This document shows, one piece after another, positions 58,816-64,000 of a stretch of DNA of 64,000 bases. The translations under genes were made by a program, and so were the position numbers. Under the pieces are notes generated by a model, which was not told the origin of the DNA, made no database searches, and saw nothing but the letters and a program-made list of their open reading frames with translations. The stretch is from Bacteroidota bacterium (GTDB lineage: Bacteria > Bacteroidota > Bacteroidia > Bacteroidales > UBA10428): positions 67,778 to 131,777 of the forward strand of contig JAEZZA010000002.1 in the NCBI GenBank assembly GCA_023442525.1, written 5' to 3'. Numbering within the stretch: the first letter of the stretch is position 1; each line of letters starts with the position of its first letter.

Positions 58816-59679
58816 ATGCCGGGAAAATCTGGAAAACGTTCTTTCTGGGAAAAGTTTAGGCACAAATACAGGCTGTCTATATATCGCGACGAAACCTTTG
58901 AAGAGTTGCTGAATCTCAGACTTACCAAACTCAATGTACTTGCCCTGTTAGGAATAGGTATCTTCCTTTTTCTGATTATTGTAATATCCGTGATTGCCTA
59001 TACCCCGGTGCGTGAACTCATACCAGGCTATCCTGATGAAAATACAATACGCAACATTTACCTCAATAACTATCGTCTCGATTCTCTCGAACTTGAACTC
59101 TCCAAACGCGATGCGTACTTCGAAAACATCCGCCGGATCATTTCAGGTGAAAAAGCAGATATGTCACTGGGACCTGCCGATACGGTATCGCGCCCGAGCC
59201 GTGAAACATTTCCCCGGGTAACGCGCGATTCCGTGCTTCGCAACATGATTGAAGCCGACCAGTTTTCTCTCCCCATTACCGAAAACCGGAAAGTACGTCC
59301 CGCTTTTTTTAACGTGATGTTCTTTCCTCCGGTAAAAGGACTGGTCACCAATTCCTTCAACGCGGCAAAACAGCATTACGGAACCGATATTGTCGCGGGT
59401 GCCGACGAAGTGGTAAAAGCCACACTTCCGGGAACAGTTACCATGTCGGGCTGGACCATCGAAACAGGCAATGTCATCCAGCTACAACATGCCGACAACA
59501 TCATTACAGTATATAAACATAATGCCGAACTGCTCAAACACATGGGCGACCATGTTAAGGCAGGTGAACCCATCGCCATAATAGGCAATTCGGGAGAACT
59601 TACCACCGGTCCACATCTGCATTTTGAACTCTGGTATAACGGAACACCGCTGAATCCGCAGGATTACATTTCGTTCTAA
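58816..59679 (+). CDS. M23-family peptidase-like cell wall protein
   Basis: ATG 58816 gives 287 residues starting MPGKSGKRSFWEKFRHKYRL. A transmembrane helix lies at about residues 45-65 (LALLGIGIFLFLIIVISVIAYTP), followed by a short coiled coil. The C-terminal lysostaphin/M23 domain has GLVTNSFNAAKQHYGTDIVAGADEVVKA, NVIQLQHADNIITVYKHNAELL and GPHLHFELWYNGTPLNPQDYI. The HxxxD and HxH zinc ligands appear present (HYGTD, HLHFE), so it may be an active endopeptidase or an amidase regulator. dxr follows after 13 bp. Confidence 0.9.
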   Translation: MPGKSGKRSFWEKFRHKYRLSIYRDETFEELLNLRLTKLNVLALLGIGIFLFLIIVISVIAYTPVRELIPGYPDENTIRNIYLNNYRLDSLELELSKRDAYFENIRRIISGEKADMSLGPADTVSRPSRETFPRVTRDSVLRNMIEADQFSLPITENRKVRPAFFNVMFFPPVKGLVTNSFNAAKQHYGTDIVAGADEVVKATLPGTVTMSGWTIETGNVIQLQHADNIITVYKHNAELLKHMGDHVKAGEPIAIIGNSGELTTGPHLHFELWYNGTPLNPQDYISF

Positions 59680-59692
59680 GCCATACAGGCTG

Positions 59693-60856
59693 ATGGAGAA
59701 AAAAAAGATCGCCATATTCGGTTCAACAGGCTCTATCGGCCGGCAAACCCTGGAAGTGATCCGTCAACACCGCAACTTGTTTGAAATAACCGTACTCACA
59801 GCGGGCCACAATGCCGACCTGCTCACCGAACAGGCCATAGAATTCCTTCCTGCGCATGTAGTGATCGCTGACGATGGCCGTTATGCCGAAGTTCGTGATA
59901 ACCTGTCGCATTTACCTGTCGAAGTTCACGCCGGACCAACAGCGCTTTCCGAACTGGCAGTATTGCCCGGTACCGACATGATGCTTGCCGCACTGGTGGG
60001 GTTCTCAGGCCTTAAACCAACATACGATGCTATTTCGGCAGGTAAGAACGTTGCCCTGGCCAATAAGGAAACTCTCGTTGTGGCAGGATCAATCATCATG
60101 AGCCAGGCCCGTGCAAAAGGCATTGCCATTTATCCTGTTGATTCCGAACATTCGGCTATTTTTCAATGCCTGGAAGGGGAAAAAAAATCTTCAGTAGAAA
60201 AACTTATTTTGACAGCTTCAGGCGGTCCTTTCAGGGGAATGGACCCTGACCGTCTTGCAAAGGTAAGCTGTGAAGATGCCCTTCGTCACCCGAACTGGTG
60301 CATGGGAAACAAGGTCACAATCGACTCTGCATCATTGATGAATAAAGGTCTTGAGGTTATCGAGGCACGGTGGCTTTTCGACATGCCGCCTGAATCCATC
60401 GACGTGGTCATTCATCCCCAAAGCATTATTCATTCGATGGTACAGTTCCTCGACGGCTCCATTAAAGCACAAATGGGACTCCCCGATATGAGGCTGCCTA
60501 TACAGTACGCCCTTGGGTACCCTGACAGACTTCAATCCTCGTTTCCACGATATAACTTTACCGACTGCAACCAGCTTACATTTGAAAAACCCGATCTGAA
60601 GGCATTCAGGAATCTGTCAATTTCCTACGCGGCGCTTGAAAAGGGAGGCAACATGCCCTGCATTATGAACGCGGCAAACGAAGTAGTTGTTGAAGCCTTT
60701 CTTCAAAACCGTATTTCATTCCTCAGCATGCCCGACGTCATCGAACAAACCCTCTCCCGCATATCCCACATCCCCACACCCTCCCTCGACGACCTGTGCA
60801 ATAGCGACGTTGAAGCCAGAGAGATTGCCAGAGAGATTGTTAGTACCAGGGAGTAG
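59693..60856 (+). CDS. dxr: 1-deoxy-D-xylulose 5-phosphate reductoisomerase
   Basis: Dxr converts DXP to MEP in the non-mevalonate isoprenoid pathway. The 387-residue protein starts with the NADPH motif IAIFGSTGSIGRQTLEVIRQH. It contains NVALANKETLVVAGSIIM, YPVDSEHSAIFQCLEG, LTASGGPFRGM, the segment ALRHPNWCMGNKVTIDSASLMNKGLEVIEARWLF in pieces, and IHPQSIIHSMVQFLDGSIKAQMGLPDMRLPIQYAL in pieces, all signature regions. It lies between the M23 peptidase gene and, after a repeat-filled 147-bp spacer, rseP. Confidence 0.97.
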   Translation: MEKKKIAIFGSTGSIGRQTLEVIRQHRNLFEITVLTAGHNADLLTEQAIEFLPAHVVIADDGRYAEVRDNLSHLPVEVHAGPTALSELAVLPGTDMMLAALVGFSGLKPTYDAISAGKNVALANKETLVVAGSIIMSQARAKGIAIYPVDSEHSAIFQCLEGEKKSSVEKLILTASGGPFRGMDPDRLAKVSCEDALRHPNWCMGNKVTIDSASLMNKGLEVIEARWLFDMPPESIDVVIHPQSIIHSMVQFLDGSIKAQMGLPDMRLPIQYALGYPDRLQSSFPRYNFTDCNQLTFEKPDLKAFRNLSISYAALEKGGNMPCIMNAANEVVVEAFLQNRISFLSMPDVIEQTLSRISHIPTPSLDDLCNSDVEAREIAREIVSTRE

Positions 60857-60902
60857 AGATCAGTCTGCGACTGCGAGTAGCGTCCAAGCTCCAGTACCCA
60901 TC

Positions 60903-60963
60903 ATCCGGTATCCAGTATCCAATATCCAGCATCTTACTGCACGACTGCACCACTGCATGACTG
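60903..60963 (+). repeat. Heptad and octamer tandem repeats between dxr and rseP
   Basis: 60903-60933: ATCCGGT, ATCCAGT, ATCCAAT, ATCCAGC, ATC (period 7, 31 nt). 60936-60963: ACTGCACG, ACTGCACC, ACTGCATG, ACTG (period 8, 28 nt). The two arrays are separated by TT. The heptad array mirrors that at 55736-55766 in unit type, number and total length. Confidence 0.8.
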
Positions 60964-61003
60964 TTTTCCGAATTATGCTATCTTTACACCAAATATCATA
61001 CTC

Positions 61004-62359
61004 ATGGGCGTTGTTATCCAGATAGGCCAGCTCCTGCTCAGCCTGTCCATTCTTATTATCCTGCACGAACTCGGCCACTTCCTTTTTGCACGACTGTTCA
61101 ATACCAGGGTTGAAAAGTTCTATCTTTTCTTTGATCCGTGGTTCTCACTTTTCAAGTTCAAAAAAGGCGATACCGAATACGGAATCGGCTGGCTTCCGCT
61201 GGGAGGCTACGTGAAAATATCAGGTATGATCGACGAATCGATGGACCGTGAGCAGCTTAAACAGCCCCCGCAGCCCTGGGAATTCCGTTCCAAGCCGGCG
61301 GGTCAGCGCTTACTGATCATGCTTGGCGGTGTGCTGGTAAACCTCGTCCTCGGTTTTCTCATTTACTCAGCGGTACTTTTTGTATGGGGTGAAAAATACC
61401 TGCCCAACAAAAATCTCACCGACGGTCTATGGTGCGTGGATTCTACCGCCCTCGACATAGGTTTCCGCAACGGCGACAAGATTATATCCATTAACGGCTA
61501 CGAACCACAACGTTATGAAGATATTTACCGCGAAATCATCTTCGGCGGCGATGTACGCGTACTCCGCGACAACAAAGTCGATTCGTTTTTCGTGCCAACC
61601 GACTTCATCGGCAGCCTGGTAAAGGAACGCAACCTGATGCTTTTCTACCCCCGTGTTCCTTTCATTATTCGTGAAGTTCCCGACACTTCGGTTAACAGTT
61701 CTTCGGGACTCCAACCAAAAGATCAACTGGTCAGTATCAACAGTATACCGGTGAAGTATTACGACCAGTACCTCGATATTGCAGACACCCTTGCTGCAGG
61801 AACTTACAAGGTCGGTGTACTTCGCGATGGAAATCCCGTGAACCTCACACTCACACTTACCGATCAGAAAAAGCTCGAAGTCCTCACACTTATCCCCAAC
61901 TTCGATGAACTCGAAAAACTGGGAATGTATCAGCTCGAAACCCGCACGTTCTCATTCCTCGAAGCCATACCCGCGGGATTTAAACTGGCAGGCACCCAGC
62001 TCAGCTTCTATATCAAACAGTTCAAACTCATATTCGATTTCAAAACCGGTGCATATAAAGGTCTCGGAGGTTTCGGAACCATTGGGGGACTTTTCCCGAA
62101 AGTATGGTCGTGGGAAGCATTCTGGGAAATAACTGCCTTCCTTTCACTCATACTGGCATTTATGAATGTACTGCCCATTCCGGCACTCGATGGGGGACAC
62201 GTGATGTTCCTGCTATATGAGATTGTTACACGCCGCAAGCCCAGTGAGAAATTCATGGAATATGCCCAGATAGTGGGAATGGTTATCATCATCGGACTGC
62301 TTATTTTTGCCAATACCAACGATATTTTGCGCGGTATCGAGAAATGGTTTAATAAATAG
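61004..62359 (+). CDS. rseP: Site-2 zinc metalloprotease RseP
   Basis: RseP is an inner-membrane intramembrane protease that cleaves anti-sigma factors and signal peptides. The 451-residue protein has HELGH in LIILHELGHFLFARLFNTRVEKF (His21-His25) in the first transmembrane segment. Periplasmic PDZ-like domains lie at about residues 150-310 (IGFRNGDKIISINGYEPQ and LQPKDQLVSINSIPVKYYD). The third zinc ligand is in MNVLPIPALDGGHVMFLLYEI, and it ends with a transmembrane helix. A weak -7-like TATCTTTA lies at 60979-60986. The cognate anti-sigma factor is not in the window. Confidence 0.95.
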   Translation: MGVVIQIGQLLLSLSILIILHELGHFLFARLFNTRVEKFYLFFDPWFSLFKFKKGDTEYGIGWLPLGGYVKISGMIDESMDREQLKQPPQPWEFRSKPAGQRLLIMLGGVLVNLVLGFLIYSAVLFVWGEKYLPNKNLTDGLWCVDSTALDIGFRNGDKIISINGYEPQRYEDIYREIIFGGDVRVLRDNKVDSFFVPTDFIGSLVKERNLMLFYPRVPFIIREVPDTSVNSSSGLQPKDQLVSINSIPVKYYDQYLDIADTLAAGTYKVGVLRDGNPVNLTLTLTDQKKLEVLTLIPNFDELEKLGMYQLETRTFSFLEAIPAGFKLAGTQLSFYIKQFKLIFDFKTGAYKGLGGFGTIGGLFPKVWSWEAFWEITAFLSLILAFMNVLPIPALDGGHVMFLLYEIVTRRKPSEKFMEYAQIVGMVIIIGLLIFANTNDILRGIEKWFNK

Positions 62360-62411
62360 CTCCTTTTAAAAAAAATATTCTAATTTTACGCGACCAATAA
62401 AAAACAATATT

Positions 62412-62603
62412 ATGAATCTGAATATTTTGCTGTTCGCCCTGGGCCCGATGGAAATCATCCTGATTGTTGCAGCTTTGATTTTGCTTTTCGGCGGAAGGAA
62501 GATCCCCGAACTTATGAAAGGTATTGGTCAGGGAATGAAAGAATTCAAGAAAGCATCGAGAGTTGATGATGACGACGAAAAAACTGAGATAGAAAAGAAG
62601 TAA
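62412..62603 (+). CDS. tatA: Sec-independent translocase subunit TatA/TatE
   Basis: This 63-residue protein has an N-terminal transmembrane helix, the PMEIILIVAALILLFGGRKIPELMKGIGQGMKEFKKA layout (in pieces), with the FGGRKIPEL hinge and an amphipathic helix, then an acidic/basic tail. It is of minimal TatA length. No tatC follows, so the partner must be elsewhere. A strong terminator lies 26 bp downstream. Confidence 0.93.
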   Translation: MNLNILLFALGPMEIILIVAALILLFGGRKIPELMKGIGQGMKEFKKASRVDDDDEKTEIEKK

Positions 62604-62628
62604 CTGAACTTTTAATACATGTATTCGT

Positions 62629-62661
62629 AAACCTGCTATGTTTCCCATAGCAGGTTTTTTT
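62629..62661 (+). terminator. Terminator after tatA
   Basis: AAACCTGCTATG (62629-62640) and CATAGCAGGTTT (62646-62657) form a perfect 12-bp stem with loop TTTCC and a run of seven T (62655-62661). Confidence 0.92.
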
Positions 62662-62672
62662 ATATTTGAACG

Positions 62673-63785
62673 ATGAAACACCTTATCCTCTGCATCTTAG
62701 TCTTTCTATCGATTCCCGCTGTAATTGACGCTTCGGAGCCTGACGAGAAAGATATGCTTTACGAATACCGCATTGCAAAACTCGCCGGACAATCACCCGT
62801 TGCACTCGACTATAATGAGGAAGTCCGCAAATATATCGACCTGTTCACCGGTCCCCGTAAGCAGGAAATGGCTTCGGTAATAGGACTCTCACAATTATAC
62901 TTCCCCTTGTTTGATGAGATGCTCGACCGGTATTCCCTTCCCTACGAGCTGAAATACCTGACTATAGTGGAATCGGGCTTGAACCCGCTTGCTGTTTCCA
63001 AATCGGGTGCGGTGGGATTATGGCAGTTTCTGGTGCATACGGGCCGGCTGTTCGATCTGGAAATCACTTCGTATATAGATGAACGCAGAGATCCCTGGAA
63101 ATCTACCGAAGCTGCATGTAAGTATCTGGGTTATTTATATAATACGTTTCACGACTGGCAACTGGTGTTATCATCGTATAACGGAGGACCCGGAGATGTG
63201 CGTAAGGCAATCGAGCGGAGCAAGGGTGAAACTTCATACCGGAAACTGAGGCCGTACCTGTCGGAACAGGCACAGAACTACGTTCCGGCATTTACAGCCG
63301 CCGTATATCTAATGAATTACTATAGTGAGCATGGAATTGTTCCGGTGCAACCGGCATATAATTACAGCAATATCGACACGCTGCATATCCGCTATGCGGT
63401 TACTTTCGACCAGATTTCGTCGGTAATAGATTTGCCAGTTGAAACCATCCGGATGCTGAACCCGGTTTACCGTACCGATTACATTCCGGTACGACAGCCC
63501 GGTGCATTGCTTGTGCTGTCTTCAGATAAGGCACAACTGTACCTTCGCCACGAAGTGAGTATTCTGGGCTATTCTGTGCCGGTAAAAGATTATAACCTGA
63601 TGGTACAAAATGCAGGATCTACGGAAGGGCGCACGAAGGTGATCCATGAGGTGAAGCAGGGCGAATTCACCCACCGCATTGCCATGAAGTACAACTGCAC
63701 CCTCGAAAACATCAAAGCCTGGAACAACATGCCCTCGTACGAAGTCCACGTAGGACAGAAGCTGGTGATTTGGGTGAAGGAGTGA
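62673..63785 (+). CDS. Lytic transglycosylase with LysM domain (MltD-like)
   Basis: The enzyme cleaves peptidoglycan between MurNAc and GlcNAc. The 370-residue protein has a signal peptide (KHLILCILVFLSIPAVIDA). The goose-lysozyme-like SLT domain has the catalytic glutamate in LPYELKYLTIVESGLNPLAVSKSGAVGLWQFL (in pieces), then YIDERRDPWKSTEAACKYL and WQLVLSSYNGGPGDVRKAIERS. A C-terminal LysM lies in HEVKQGEFTHRIAMKYNCTLENIKAWNNMPSYEVHVGQKLVIWV (in pieces). The start lies 4 nt after a TATATTTG match in the terminator tail, too close to be its promoter, so its real promoter is uncertain. A 51-nt palindrome follows its stop. Confidence 0.92.
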   Translation: MKHLILCILVFLSIPAVIDASEPDEKDMLYEYRIAKLAGQSPVALDYNEEVRKYIDLFTGPRKQEMASVIGLSQLYFPLFDEMLDRYSLPYELKYLTIVESGLNPLAVSKSGAVGLWQFLVHTGRLFDLEITSYIDERRDPWKSTEAACKYLGYLYNTFHDWQLVLSSYNGGPGDVRKAIERSKGETSYRKLRPYLSEQAQNYVPAFTAAVYLMNYYSEHGIVPVQPAYNYSNIDTLHIRYAVTFDQISSVIDLPVETIRMLNPVYRTDYIPVRQPGALLVLSSDKAQLYLRHEVSILGYSVPVKDYNLMVQNAGSTEGRTKVIHEVKQGEFTHRIAMKYNCTLENIKAWNNMPSYEVHVGQKLVIWVKE

Positions 63786-63789
63786 AGAC

Positions 63790-63840
63790 AACTGCCGGAC
63801 GCCTTGTATGGCCTGCGGGCAGAGGAATGTCCGAAGGTTT
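63790..63840 (+). repeat. 51-nt palindromic repeat, copy C (after the lytic transglycosylase gene)
   Basis: It starts 5 nt after the stop codon. Left arm AACTGCCGGAC and right arm GTCCGAAGGTT are more diverged, with two adjacent mismatches inside the stem; the centre GCCTTGTATGGCC is shared with copy A. Same 51-nt length as A and B. Confidence 0.8.
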
Positions 63841-63854
63841 GGGCGCCCTGAAAC

Positions 63855-64000
63855 TCAAATCTTTATCCTCACAACACTCCCACTCTTCAACTCCACATTC
63901 CTCCCCAACGGGACCGCCAGGTTCCGCTCCCCATGTCCCGCCGGGAAGCCAAATACCACCGGGTAATTATATTCTTCCACCGCCTCGCGGATGATATCGT
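63855..64000 (-). CDS. LD-carboxypeptidase (S66 family), C-terminal end only (runs off right edge)
   Basis: The minus-strand frame ending with TGA at 63855-63857 encodes the last 48 or so residues: DIIREAVEEYNYPVVFGFPAGHGERNLAVPLGRNVEL in pieces, ending SGSVVRIKI. FGFPAGHGERNLALPLG is the typical C-terminal motif of muramoyltetrapeptide LD-carboxypeptidases, with the catalytic histidine in PAGH. Such enzymes recycle murein tetrapeptides. The rest lies beyond the window. It converges on the lytic transglycosylase gene, another peptidoglycan enzyme. Confidence 0.88.
   Translation of the reverse strand, partial: DIIREAVEEYNYPVVFGFPAGHGERNLAVPLGRNVELKSGSVVRIKI

Noticed and set aside
62661..62668. 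TATATTTG as promoter of the lytic transglycosylase gene
   Set aside because: It ends 4 nt before the ATG, so transcription would start at or inside the coding sequence; it is more likely the tail of the tatA terminator.
63770..63994. Plus-strand ORF rich in Pro and Ser at the right edge
   Set aside because: It overlaps the 51-nt repeat and is antisense to the LD-carboxypeptidase C-terminus, which has a recognised motif.

Overview
The window is a stretch of chromosome from a member of the Bacteroidota, most probably a free-living or anaerobic Bacteroidia lineage. The evidence is a complete porP/sprF-gldK-gldL-gldM-gldN cluster plus sprA (type IX secretion), an LpxC-FabZ fusion, the ruvA-sprA-gcvH gene order, a small protein that is little more than a T9SS C-terminal sorting domain, DUF4834 and GSCFA proteins, and many promoters with the Bacteroidota -7 element TAnnTTTG. 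Shine-Dalgarno sequences are mostly absent and regions before start codons are A-rich. No phage, integrase, insertion sequence, CRISPR array, tRNA or rRNA was seen. No gap between genes exceeds about 265 bp.

Layout. 1-3.2 kb (minus): rimP-nusA-infB, with infB running off the left edge. 3.3-8.1 kb (plus): an HD phosphohydrolase, then lpxD, lpxC-fabZ and lpxA for lipid A and fatty acid synthesis; thiL converges on lpxA. 9.3-15 kb: sufBCDSE plus a SufT-type gene, with a palindromic operator candidate next to the sufB promoter. 15-20 kb: a mini T9SS-CTD protein, homoserine dehydrogenase with what looks like the 5' half of a SAM-I riboswitch in its leader, a DUF486 protein, a small acidic protein, ung and a Na/Pi cotransporter. 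20.2-29.1 kb: a 926-residue propeller protein and the T9SS/gliding motor cluster, closed by a strong terminator. 29.2-34 kb: GDP-mannose pyrophosphorylase, an MlaE/MlaF lipid ABC transporter, a DUF4834 protein, pdxA and ruvA. 34.1-42 kb: the giant sprA, then gcvH. 42-48 kb: a GlsB/OlsB-like N-acyltransferase, a monoglyceride-lipase-like hydrolase, a GSCFA protein, an exported isoaspartyl methyltransferase and an MG2/TonB-plug protein. 48-55.6 kb: yebC, then leuA-leuC-leuD-citramalate-synthase-like-leuB behind a transcription attenuator. 55.8-64 kb: LEA-type lipoprotein, SPOR protein, long PurF-type amidotransferase, M23 peptidase, dxr, rseP, tatA, lytic transglycosylase, and the C-terminus of an LD-carboxypeptidase at the right edge.

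The most noteworthy signal is in front of leuA. A TTG-N19-TAAATTTG promoter is followed by a 20-codon leader ORF with 6 Ile and 5 Leu codons. Four RNA segments then form mutually exclusive 1:2, 2:3 and 3:4 pairings, as in a classical ribosome-mediated attenuator. The Ile codons fit the presence of a second, citramalate-synthase-like LeuA paralogue in the operon, because LeuCD and LeuB can serve both leucine and citramalate-route isoleucine synthesis.

The second theme is a dense set of short intergenic repeats. A 51-nt imperfect palindrome lies 3-11 nt after three different stop codons. Two families of heptamer tandem repeats occur: A-rich ones directly before leuC, leuD and sufC, and ATCCAGT-type ones before two other genes. 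A CTGACAG palindrome cluster separates the citramalate-synthase-like gene from leuB. These concentrate in the suf and leu operons and the right third of the window and deserve a genome-wide search.
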